Of a DNA stretch of 64,000 nt, positions 52,240-60,176 are shown in pieces. This DNA comes from JANQFV01 sp964468185 (GTDB lineage Bacteria; Planctomycetota; Phycisphaerae; UBA1845; Fen-1342): NCBI GenBank assembly GCA_964468185.1, contig CAYXTR010000002.1, positions 124,001 to 188,000 of the forward strand, read 5' to 3'. Numbering within the stretch: the first letter of the stretch is position 1; the number at the start of each line of letters is the position of its first letter. Made by a program: the position numbers and the translations under genes. Below the pieces are notes generated by a model. It was not told the origin of the DNA, did no database searches, and saw only the letters and a list, made by a program, of their open reading frames with translations.

Positions 52240-53037
52240 ATGAATCGGCTAATCAAGATGACCGCGCTGCTAGCGCTGTGCGGGCTGCTGACAGGGTGCA
52301 CGATCTCGTTCAGTGAACGGGCGGTAAACGGCGTGACCTTCTACTGCCCGGGGGCCGGAAACGTCGATATGGGCGACTCCGGCATTCGCAAGGGGCTCGA
52401 GGCGGCGGGTTACTCCGGCGACGTGGCCCGCGTGACGTGGACGGTCTCGTTTAACCCGGCCATTGATCAGACGGTGCGGATCAACGCCAAGCTTGGCGCG
52501 TCGCGGTTGGCACGTGCGATTGAAGAGTACATTGATGAGCATCCCAACCGCGAAGTGAACATCATCGGGCTTTCGGCCGGCACGGGTGTGGCCGTCTGGG
52601 CGCTGGAGGATCTGAAGCCCGGCTACAAGGTCGATGACGTCGTGCTGCTCGCTTCGAGCCTGCACTACAAGTATGACCTGCGCGAGGCCGTGCGGCGTGT
52701 CGACGGCAAGATCTACAATTACTACTCGCCCAAGGACGCGGTGCTCTCCGGCCCGATGAAGGTGTTCGGCACGATTGATGGCAAGTTTCTCGAGCAGGGG
52801 GCCGGCGAGGTTGGCTTCCATCCGCCGCCCGGCACCGAGGGCAAGGTGGCGAACATTCGCTGGCGGCCGGAATTCTCGAACTATGGCTATCACGGTGGGC
52901 ACACCGACGGTACGAGTCCGGAGTTTGTCCGCCACTATATTGCGCCGCAGATCATGGACCGGGGGTCATACGCATGGCCCGGGCCAAACGGCACCATGCA
53001 GATGGCGCGAGTTGGTCGGGACGCGCGTCGTCGCTGA
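52240..53037 (+). CDS. Lipoprotein alpha/beta-hydrolase-like protein
   Basis: 265 residues. The signal MNRLIKMTALLALCGLLTGC ends in a lipobox. An alpha/beta hydrolase pattern follows: VTFYCPGAGNVDMGDSGI (oxyanion region), the nucleophile elbow VNIIGLSAGTGVAVWAL (GLSAG), DVVLLASSLHYKYDL, YYSPKDAVL (candidate Asp) and FSNYGYHGGHTDG (candidate His). Probable serine esterase or lipase-like enzyme on the periplasmic side; substrate unknown. Its last 86 bases overlap the convergent rsmA gene. Confidence 0.8.
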   Translation: MNRLIKMTALLALCGLLTGCTISFSERAVNGVTFYCPGAGNVDMGDSGIRKGLEAAGYSGDVARVTWTVSFNPAIDQTVRINAKLGASRLARAIEEYIDEHPNREVNIIGLSAGTGVAVWALEDLKPGYKVDDVVLLASSLHYKYDLREAVRRVDGKIYNYYSPKDAVLSGPMKVFGTIDGKFLEQGAGEVGFHPPPGTEGKVANIRWRPEFSNYGYHGGHTDGTSPEFVRHYIAPQIMDRGSYAWPGPNGTMQMARVGRDARRR

Positions 53038-53830
53038 TCGCCGCGAGGTGGAATACTCTCAACACCGCCGTCTCTTCCCATTCGCGGAAGAGGCGGCGGA
53101 TCTTCTTGCGCCGCTGTTGGAACCCGCGTTGCACGAGTGAGACGAAAGCCGGCACGTCGTCGACATCAACTTCCGATGCCGGACGCGGTCGCAGCGTGAG
53201 CATGATCGATTCCACCTTTGGGCGCGGCCAGAATACGGTGGGTGGCAGAATCGCGATGGGCGTCAAGTCTGCCAATGTCTGACAAATCACCGAAACCGGT
53301 CCGTACGCGGGTGTGCTCGGCTCGGCCGTGAGACGCTGACCGACTTCCTTCTGAATTGTGCAGGTGAGTCGTTCGAAGGGCGGCGACACTTGCAGCAGAT
53401 CCATGAGCAGGGGGGTGGCGATCTGGTACGGCAGATTCGCGACCAGCTTGAACGGTCCGTCGGGGGTCGCGGCGTTCTGTTGCAGGAGTCGCAAGGCGAG
53501 CGGGTTGATACGGTGCTTGCCTGCCAGCGCATCTCCCTGGATCAACGTGAAGTGCGGATGCCCGGTTAGCCGCTCGCGCAGGATGCTCTGCAGGCCGCGG
53601 TCGATCTCAACGGCCACCACCCGCGCACCGGTGTCCAGGAGCAACTCGGTGAGCGAACCCGTTCCGGGCCCGACTTCAAGGACGCTGTCGCGCTCGGACA
53701 CCTCCGCCGCTTCGACCAGTTTGCGCATCAGATTCAGGTCAATGAGGAAGTTCTGGCCGAAGCGGTGCTGCGGCGCCAGGTCGGCGGCCTCCAGCAATTG
53801 GCGAATCTCACGGAGCGTTTGCCCGGGCAT
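52952..53830 (-). CDS. rsmA: RsmA/KsgA 16S rRNA dimethyladenosine transferase
   Basis: 292 residues. It dimethylates two adjacent adenines in helix 45 of 16S rRNA. RFGQNFLIDLNLMRKLVEAA at the N-terminus, SAM motif I VLEVGPGTGSLTELL, VVAVEIDRGL, IQGDAL, the catalytic motif KLVANLPYQIATPLLMDLL (family NLPY), and VFWPRPKVESIML. The C-terminus (RPDQLAPSAWCRLARAMRM) is family-like to the end, so the overlap with the convergent hydrolase gene is probably genuine. Confidence 0.95.
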   Translation of the reverse strand: MPGQTLREIRQLLEAADLAPQHRFGQNFLIDLNLMRKLVEAAEVSERDSVLEVGPGTGSLTELLLDTGARVVAVEIDRGLQSILRERLTGHPHFTLIQGDALAGKHRINPLALRLLQQNAATPDGPFKLVANLPYQIATPLLMDLLQVSPPFERLTCTIQKEVGQRLTAEPSTPAYGPVSVICQTLADLTPIAILPPTVFWPRPKVESIMLTLRPRPASEVDVDDVPAFVSLVQRGFQQRRKKIRRLFREWEETAVLRVFHLAAISDDARPDQLAPSAWCRLARAMRMTPGP

Positions 53831-53872
53831 ATCGGGATGGTCGCATGCCGACCCTGCGCTGACAACTGCGGT

Positions 53873-54382
53873 TCAGCGTGTCTGCTTAATCTGAAGGCAG
53901 GTAGCCGCCAGTACGACGACGCCCGCCACGGCGGCGGTGATGCTTGCCAGGGCCCAGCCCAAGCTCTTTGTCTCGCAGAAACGCATGGCCAGCCAGATGG
54001 ACACGGCATAGCACGCGATGACGCTCGTGTGCAGGACCGTCACCGTGATCGGTAGTGGCAGAAACCGTTGCATCGCCGTCGCGCCCAGCAGGCAGTCTGC
54101 GCAGGATGCTCGGCCATCGAGGGCGTCCAGCAACTCGGCCGCCTGCCCACAGCGTGGACACGTGCGCAGCTCAACGCCTGCCGCTCGCAGCCGAAACGCC
54201 GTCTGCAATGTGCGATAAGCTTGTACGATAGCGATGTAGCGGCTGACCGTTTTCGGGTCGCGCGAGTGGTCGGGGTGATAGTCCTTGACGAGGCGTCGAA
54301 AGCGGGCCTGGATCTGCGCAGGCCTTGCGGAAGGGGGGAGACCCAACACTTCCAGACACTGCTCCACGGACTTACGCGGCAT
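53873..54382 (-). CDS. Membrane-anchored J-domain protein with zinc ribbon
   Basis: 169 residues. Residues about 5-60 form a J domain (CLEVLGLPPSARPAQIQARF, then VKDYHPDHSRDP with the HPD motif that stimulates DnaK ATPase). A small zinc-ribbon-like motif follows: CPRCGQ...CADC (residues about 75-98). Then come two hydrophobic helices (TVLHTSVIACYAVSIWLAM and LASITAAVAGVVVLAATCL). It is a specialised membrane J protein, not DnaJ itself. The client is unknown. It lies on the same strand as rsmA, with a 42-base gap, and the ROK kinase. Confidence 0.82.
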   Translation of the reverse strand: MPRKSVEQCLEVLGLPPSARPAQIQARFRRLVKDYHPDHSRDPKTVSRYIAIVQAYRTLQTAFRLRAAGVELRTCPRCGQAAELLDALDGRASCADCLLGATAMQRFLPLPITVTVLHTSVIACYAVSIWLAMRFCETKSLGWALASITAAVAGVVVLAATCLQIKQTR

Positions 54383-54413
54383 GATCGGATTGTAACCTCA
54401 GCCAGGCGGGACG

Positions 54414-55331
54414 CTACGGGGAGAAACCGGGCCAGGATTCAGAACTGGCCAGCAGGGCGCTGCCGATAACGCCGGCCTCGTGTGTCGTCAGGGGTGCCCG
54501 GCGGATCTGAAGATCCGGAGCGATCAACGGACTGGAATACGAGGAGAACGCGTCGCGCGCGTGTTCGACGATTTCCGGGTGATTGTCGACCACGCCGCCA
54601 CCCAGTGCGATCACGTTCGGGTTGTACATATGAACGAGGTTCATGCAGGCGACCGCCAGCCCGCGGGCGGCCCGATCAATGACCTCGTCCGAGTAGGGCT
54701 CCTCACCGATGGCCTCGTTATCGGTCTGTCCCGTCGCGGCCAGGTGCAACGCCGGACCCGCCGCGAGCGCCGACAGACATCCCGGCACGCCGTTGCGGCC
54801 GGCTGGGGCGGCGGGCGACGTGTCGACAATCAGGAAACCGAAATGACCCGCCCCGCCGCGCGTGTGCCGCACGATTTGTCCGTCGAGGATGACGCTGCCA
54901 CCCACGCCGGTCCCGAGCGAGATGTACACCAGCCGTTGCGGCTGAGGCTTCATCCTTCGCCACTGCCCCCACACGGCGGCGTTCACGTCTGCTTCGAGCC
55001 GGACGGGCAGGTGCAGCGCGGCAGAGAAGAAGTCGGTCAGGTTGGTGCCTTCGAGCCGCGGCAGATTGACCGCCTTCTTCATGATGGTCGTGTCCGGATC
55101 CCACACCCCCGGCATCGCAACGCCGGCGCGGACCGGCCTGACGCCCGCCTCGTTGACGACGTCGGTCGCCTCACGGGTCACCAATTCGCGTAGCGGCTCC
55201 GGTTCACCTTCCGGCGGGATCAGCTCCGACGTTCTTGCGAGGATTTGACCGTCTGGCGTCACGATTCCGACACGGATACGCGTACCGCCGATGTCGACGC
55301 CCAGAATCGCTGTGGTCTGCGGCGCGGCCAT
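54414..55331 (-). CDS. ROK family sugar kinase (glucokinase-like)
   Basis: 305 residues. ILGVDIGGTRIRVGIVTPDG is the phosphate-1 motif, VISLGTGVGGSVILDGQ style sequence appears as VYISLGTGVGGSVI, EADVNAAVWGQWR carries the catalytic region (usually N-D near 'E.NDaNaaa'), and VIALGGGVVDNHPEIV is near the end. The classical ROK zinc motif (CxCGxxGCxE) is reduced here to GRNGVPGCLSALAAG, so the zinc site seems absent. The ATG directly follows the TGA of ridA. Substrate probably glucose or N-acylated hexosamine; unproven. Confidence 0.87.
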   Translation of the reverse strand: MAAPQTTAILGVDIGGTRIRVGIVTPDGQILARTSELIPPEGEPEPLRELVTREATDVVNEAGVRPVRAGVAMPGVWDPDTTIMKKAVNLPRLEGTNLTDFFSAALHLPVRLEADVNAAVWGQWRRMKPQPQRLVYISLGTGVGGSVILDGQIVRHTRGGAGHFGFLIVDTSPAAPAGRNGVPGCLSALAAGPALHLAATGQTDNEAIGEEPYSDEVIDRAARGLAVACMNLVHMYNPNVIALGGGVVDNHPEIVEHARDAFSSYSSPLIAPDLQIRRAPLTTHEAGVIGSALLASSESWPGFSP

Positions 55332-55802
55332 TCAGGTGCGCTGTCCGAAGGTGACGTCGACCTCCACGCTGGCATTCAGCGGCAGTTCGGCCACGCCGAC
55401 CGCGGCCCGGGCGTGCTGTCCCGCCTGACCGAACACCTCGGCCAGCAGATCGCTGGCGCCATTGGCAACCTTGTGCGGCTCCGTGAAGCCGGGCGCCGCG
55501 GCGACGTAGACGACGACCTTGAGCACGCGCGTCAGATTATCCACGCCGCCAGCCGCTTCGGCCCCGGCCGCGATGGCATTGATGGCGCACAAGCGGGCGG
55601 CGGCCTGGGCATCGGCGATGGAGCGGCCGCCGTCGCCGCCCACCTTGCCCGTGTACTTCAGTTGTCCGTTTTCGAGCGGGATCTGCCCGGAAAGGAACAC
55701 AGTGTCTCCGTGCCAAAGGGCGGGGACGTAGGCCCCGACCGGCTTGGCGACTGCGGGCAGCGTCAGGTTCATTTCCTTCAAGCGCTCACTCGGCTTGCTC
55801 AT
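55332..55802 (-). CDS. RidA family protein (YjgF/YER057c/UK114)
   Basis: 156 residues from ATG 55802 (complement; MSKPSERLKEM), CGGAG seven bases upstream. RidA-type deaminases hydrolyse reactive enamines and imines produced by PLP enzymes. YVPALWHGDTVFLSGQIPLE and GQAGQHARAAVGVAELPLNA follow the family; the conserved Arg of canonical RidA seems to be in QHARAAVGV. This is the longer YjgF-like branch rather than the 128-residue type. Its start overlaps the end of scpA by 17 bases. Confidence 0.9.
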   Translation of the reverse strand: MSKPSERLKEMNLTLPAVAKPVGAYVPALWHGDTVFLSGQIPLENGQLKYTGKVGGDGGRSIADAQAAARLCAINAIAAGAEAAGGVDNLTRVLKVVVYVAAAPGFTEPHKVANGASDLLAEVFGQAGQHARAAVGVAELPLNASVEVDVTFGQRT

Positions 55803-56607
55803 TCTCGGTCTCCGTAGGCTCTTCACTTTGTGAATCAGATTCATGGGTAGGAGAGTTGGTTGCGGGTGACGACTCGCCCGCCTCTTCCGGTACTTCCTCC
55901 AGCAGGAAGAGGTAGATCTTGCCGAACACGCTCTCCTGCTCGGCCCGCAGGCGGCGCGACCGGATCAGCTCCAGCAGGGCCAGGAAGCGGCCGACGATCT
56001 GCATGCGATCTGTGGGTCCGTCGAACAACTCCGCAAAGGTCATCGGCCCCTCACGTTCGAGAATCGACAGCACCTCGGCCGCGTGCAGTTCGATGGGCGT
56101 ATCATCGTAATCGACCGCATGCACCGCCGGTCCGCGGCCGATCGACTCCATGACGTCGCCGAAGGCCTTCAGCAGGTCCCAGACCTGGGCCTCTTCGAGC
56201 TCCACGCCCTGCAGGTCCGGCGGCAGGTCGACCGGTTTGCGGACGTACCGGCGGGCACGTTCTTCGGCGGCGCTGCCGAGGGTCTTGGCAGCGTCCTTGA
56301 AGCGTTTGTATTCGAGTAGCTGCTTGACGAGCGGGGCGCGCGGGTCGTCGCTGTCATCAAGGTCTTCCAGTGGTGGTGACGGCAGTAGCGAACGCGATTT
56401 GATCTCGACCAGGGTCGATGCCAGCACCAGGAAATCGCCGACCGCGTTCGGGTCGAGTTGCTCAAGCAGATGCACGTGCTCGAGGTACTGGTCGGTAATG
56501 CGCGCGATCGGGATATCGAGCACATCGACCTCGTCCCGCTTGATCAGATAGAGCAGCAGATCGAGCGGTCCGGTGAAGACGTCGAGTTGTACGCGGTATT
56601 CCGACAA
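55786..56607 (-). CDS. scpA: Segregation and condensation protein A
   Basis: 273 residues. It starts at a TTG (complement of 56605-56607) with only a weak GGA site; no in-frame ATG lies nearby. ScpA is the kleisin bridging SMC heads in chromosome segregation. YRVQLDVFTGPLDLLLYLIK is the N-terminal signature, RITDQYLEHVHLLEQLDPNA follows, and the C-terminal winged helix region is FLALLELIRSRRLRAEQESV. A Glu/Ser-rich tail (EEVPEEAGESSPATNSPTHE) is extra. scpB is not in the window. Confidence 0.94.
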   Translation of the reverse strand: MSEYRVQLDVFTGPLDLLLYLIKRDEVDVLDIPIARITDQYLEHVHLLEQLDPNAVGDFLVLASTLVEIKSRSLLPSPPLEDLDDSDDPRAPLVKQLLEYKRFKDAAKTLGSAAEERARRYVRKPVDLPPDLQGVELEEAQVWDLLKAFGDVMESIGRGPAVHAVDYDDTPIELHAAEVLSILEREGPMTFAELFDGPTDRMQIVGRFLALLELIRSRRLRAEQESVFGKIYLFLLEEVPEEAGESSPATNSPTHESDSQSEEPTETENEQAE

Positions 56608-56663
56608 GCTTCATCCAACCGGTTGGTGGTGCGCTCTGGTGCGCTTTTCGATATAGCGACTAC

Positions 56664-57644
56664 TCAGGGTGTCGGTACGTGACTCTTCACGATCCCGCAC
56701 GCGTCACGTACTGCGGTCATCAAATCTTCGGCAACCGCGCGCGCCTTGCGACCGCCTGCGCGCAGGACGTCCTCGACATCGTCCGGTCGCTGCGCCCACT
56801 GTTCGCGCTGTTCGCGCCGGGAACCGAAGCGCTCCTCATATAGCTCCGCCAGGCGTTTCTTCGCCTCGCCGTAACCCATGCCGCCAGTGCGATAGCGCTG
56901 TTCCCACTCGGGAAGTTCTTCCGGTGTGGCCAGCAGCTTCAGCAGCGCGAACACGTTGCACGTCTCAGGGTCCTTGGGATCTTCGACCGGCGTGCTATCT
57001 GTCTTGATGGACATGATACGCTTGCGCGTCGCCTTGGCCGGGCCGAACAGGTCGATCGCGTTGCCGTAGCTCTTACTCATTTTCTGCCCGTCGATGCCGG
57101 GCACGATCGCGGTCTCGTTGAGCCGCGGCTCGGGGCGGATGAACACCTCGCGGTAGGTCTGGTTGAAGTAGCCCGCCATGTCCTGTGTCATTTCGATGTG
57201 CTGGACCTGGTCCTTGCCGACGGGCACCAGATTGCTGCGGTAGATCAGGATGTCCGCCGCCATCAGCAGGGGATAGCTGAACAGCCCCATGTTGACGGTC
57301 AGACCTTTGGCGACCTTGTCCTTGAAAGAATGCGCCCGCTCGATGAGTCCTTTGCCGGTCACCGTCGAGAGGATCCACGCCAGCTCAGTTACCTGTGGCA
57401 CATCGCTCTGGCGGAAGAACGTGACCTTCTGTGGGTCGAGGCCCATCGCGAGGTAATCCAGCGCGACACCCTGCGTCAGCGCGCGCAGGCGATCGGCGTC
57501 GTTGATCGTGGTGAGCGAATGGTAGTTGGCGATGAAGAAGAAGCAGTCGTGCTCCTCCTGAAGCTCGATATGCTGCTTCATCGCGCCGAAGTAGTTGCCC
57601 AGATGGAGTGTCCCGGACGGCTGAATACCGGATAGTACGCGCAT
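56664..57644 (-). CDS. trpS: Tryptophanyl-tRNA synthetase
   Basis: 326 residues from ATG 57644 (complement), GGAGG five bases upstream; the longer open frame starts before the family. It charges tRNA(Trp) with tryptophan. Class I signature GIQPSGTLHLGNYFGAMKQH (HIGH-like HLGN), MAADILIYRSNLVPVGKDQV for tRNA and Trp binding, and GQKMSKSYGNAIDLF (KMSKS). It heads a minus-strand run that continues with scpA, ridA and the ROK kinase. Confidence 0.96.
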   Translation of the reverse strand: MRVLSGIQPSGTLHLGNYFGAMKQHIELQEEHDCFFFIANYHSLTTINDADRLRALTQGVALDYLAMGLDPQKVTFFRQSDVPQVTELAWILSTVTGKGLIERAHSFKDKVAKGLTVNMGLFSYPLLMAADILIYRSNLVPVGKDQVQHIEMTQDMAGYFNQTYREVFIRPEPRLNETAIVPGIDGQKMSKSYGNAIDLFGPAKATRKRIMSIKTDSTPVEDPKDPETCNVFALLKLLATPEELPEWEQRYRTGGMGYGEAKKRLAELYEERFGSRREQREQWAQRPDDVEDVLRAGGRKARAVAEDLMTAVRDACGIVKSHVPTP

Positions 57645-57792
57645 TACTTCCTCCGAGTGCGCGGGTCGCCCGCAACCGCTCACGGCCAGTGCCTGCGGCG
57701 TGCGGGGGGCACGAATCGATCACTTCGGCGACAGTAGACCACGACGCCGCCAGGGGGGCAAGTCCGGCGGACCGATGTCGGTCGGACTCTGA

Positions 57793-60039
57793 TCAGGGTC
57801 CGGGCAGTTGGCTGAAGGCGGCGAAATCGAGCAAATCGACGTCACCGTCCCCATCGAAGTCCAGTACCTGAAGGGCGAATGCGGTGCACTGCTCGTCGCT
57901 GGCGGCCGGTGGATAGCCGGGGCCGGCCAGCAAACCGGTCAGCACGGCAAAGTCGACAGCATCGATGATGCCGTCGTTGTTGTAGTCGCCGGCGGCGATG
58001 ATCTCGCACTCGTCCAAAATGGCGTTGGCATTGCAGTCGCGGGCCGCTCCAAAGAGATCGAGCTCGCACGTGTCGGGCAGGAGGTTCTCATTGCAGTCCG
58101 CCAGATCGCCGTCGAGGATCTCCTGAATGTCGGCGATGTCGTTGGCGTTGCAGTCGCCGCTTTCGTACGCGCCCAAGTCAACCACGGCGTCGCCGTTCAC
58201 GTCGCCGTCGAACGCGCGTGACAGACCGTCCAGATCTGTGAGCAGGCAGGACGGGAGCGCGTCATTGCGACCCACGTCAATGCACGGTGAGCCTGGTTGG
58301 AGGCGGAAGTTGTCGTCGCCGGTGCCAAGCACATCGTCCAGGCCATCCGGGTCCATGAACATCGGATCTGTATCGATGTTGCCGTTCTCCTGAACATGGC
58401 CGGCGATGTTGTTGTGGTCGGTATAATAGAGCTTGTTGTGCAGCAACTGCGTGTGGATGTATTCAATCACGGGCTCGTTGTCACGAATGATGTTGTTGGT
58501 CCAGGCCGGCTTGCCCAGGAAACTCAGGCCCGCGGCCGTCTCGACGTATGGCTGCTCCATGTTGTGAATCGTATTGTGCACAATTGTGTTGTTGATCAGG
58601 CGCGGGCAGGAGTATGCCGAGTACAACGCACTTGCGTTTCGCAGGGCGTGATTCTGCGTGATCAGGTTGCTTGCGATCGTCGGGCTGGCGTTCCGGTACA
58701 GGAAGATCGCCCCGCCGAAATCGGCCACGTTGTGGCGCAAGATGCAATTGTCGACCGTCAGCCCTGAGCAGTCTATTACCGAGATCGCACCACCCCCGTA
58801 CGGGTAGTTGCCGTAGCCCTCACTCACAGCCTTGCTGTATTCGAGCACGCAGTAGGTCAGGCGGGAATGAGCGTTGGTTGCGGCGGTACCTTCGAAACGT
58901 ATGCCGTTCCAGCAGCCGGCTGTCGAACCATCGACCGAGAACAGTTCCGGCTCGTCGGTCGTGAAGACGATGGGCTGGTGAGCAGTGCCCTCCGCGACCA
59001 GGGTGCCCTGCACCGCCACGTGATAGAAATCCTGAAACTCGACGCGCGCACCCGCGTAGATCGTCAATGTGACCTCGTCACGGATGCGTACATCGCCGAT
59101 GACGCGTACCAAATCGGCATGCCATAACGTGTCGGCCGCGATCTCGCCGGCGACTTCGAGCACGTCGCCGCGCGGCTGGGGGCGTTCCCCTGCGTGTACG
59201 GGCGGGTTGTCGGCATGTAGCTCTGCAGCGACAAACGTCTGGCACCCATAGTCCTGCGCGGGCGAGCCGGGTGACGGACGATAATCACCATGTTCCGGGT
59301 CGCGCAGCAGTGGGTCGACTCCGATGATGTTGTTGAAGGGCGCCGAACCGGCACCTGCCCAGGCAAAGGGCTCGACTCACCCATAGTCGCACAATACCGC
59401 GAAGTGCCGCAGCGGATCGGCGTTGTGGTCCGGGTCGGACAGCCACGTCCAATTGTCGTAAATCTGAATTCGACTGGCCTGCAAGCTCAACGCGATGCCG
59501 GCGCCGGTAGGCAGCCACGCACTCGGTATCCCCGTCAAGAACATGAAATCGGGCCCGGTATCAATAGGGTCAACGACGATATTGCGCTCGAGAAGCACAT
59601 CCGCACCGGCCCCGAATAGCCGAATCCCGTAGTCCGGGGGCCGGTAGAACGTGACATAGCGAACGGATCCGGCCGGAACCAGGTGGACATGTCCAGCGAA
59701 CCCGCGAAACGTCACCCCACCGTTGACGATGATGCAGTCTTCGATATCGAGTCGGCTGTTGCAGTAGGCGATGCAGAGCTGCTGCCCTTGCAGATCCAGA
59801 ATCGCACCATTGCCTGCAATGCACACATCTTCTTCGTGTTGCTCAAAAGTGGCGGTGATGCGATTGTAGGTGCCGCCCAGCCATAGCCCGCCCGTGTAGG
59901 TGGCGCCCGGCTCCAAAGCCATGTAGCGATCATAGCCGAATGCCGGACCGGACTGGTCATATGCGGCTTTGAGCAGTTCCCCGTAGCCGGGTGCCACGGC
60001 AGTCAGCAACGCAGCGAATAAGATCGAGGCACTTCGCAA
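57793..60039 (-). CDS. Secreted parallel beta-helix protein with dockerin-like tail, interrupted by one in-frame TGA
   Basis: About 748 codons from TTG 60039 (complement), chosen for AAGG nine bases upstream and the signal-like RLRSASILFAALLTAVAPGYG; GTG 60084 is an alternative. The frame is open to 57793 except for a TGA at 59377-59379 (codon 221): ...HFAVLCDYG-[TGA]-VEPFAWAGAG.... Both sides are protein-like and in the same frame. Right-handed beta-helix repeats (DIEDCIIVNGGVTFRG, LTVDNCILRHNVADFGGAIF, PSPGSPAQDYGCQ) flank it, and the tail has DCNANDIADIQEIL and EF-hand loops (DYNNDGIIDAVDFAVL, DFDGDGDVDLLDFAAF). TGA may be a TGG-to-TGA mutation, an assembly error or Sec. A hairpin lies at 59339-59355. 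Confidence 0.7.
59339..59355 (-). promoter_or_regulatory. SECIS-like hairpin downstream of the in-frame TGA
   Basis: Read on the minus strand, GGTGCC-GGTTC-GGCGCC folds into a 6-base stem (one G-U) with loop GGUUC, or 7 bases with loop GUU. It begins 21 bases after the TGA; the loop is about 27 bases from it. Loop size, a G at the loop start and the distance fit the loose bacterial SECIS rules. No bulged U as in E. coli fdhF. In such GC-rich DNA similar hairpins arise by chance. Confidence 0.3.
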
Positions 60040-60130
60040 CCGAGGACACCTTGCAGGCGATGGGCAACTGCCCGCGAATCGCACGTTGGACGCGTTGGCT
60101 GGTGCGGCGAGATGCGGCGGCGTCGCAGGC

Positions 60131-60158
60131 TGGCGCCTGGTGTCGACACCAGGCGCCA
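60131..60158. repeat. Perfect 28-base palindrome
   Basis: TGGCGCCTGGTGTC (60131-60144) is followed without a spacer by its exact reverse complement. It lies 19 bases past the stop of the minus-strand C25 peptidase gene, between that gene and the beta-helix gene. It could be a terminator-like element (no T-run) or a binding site for a dimeric protein. Confidence 0.6.
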
Positions 60159-60176
60159 AATCTCTGACAGAGACCG

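Noticed and set aside
57793..59163. Reading the downstream part of the beta-helix gene as a separate gene starting at GTG 59163
   Set aside because: No Shine-Dalgarno site or signal peptide precedes this GTG, and the beta-helix sequence continues in the same frame upstream to the TGA.
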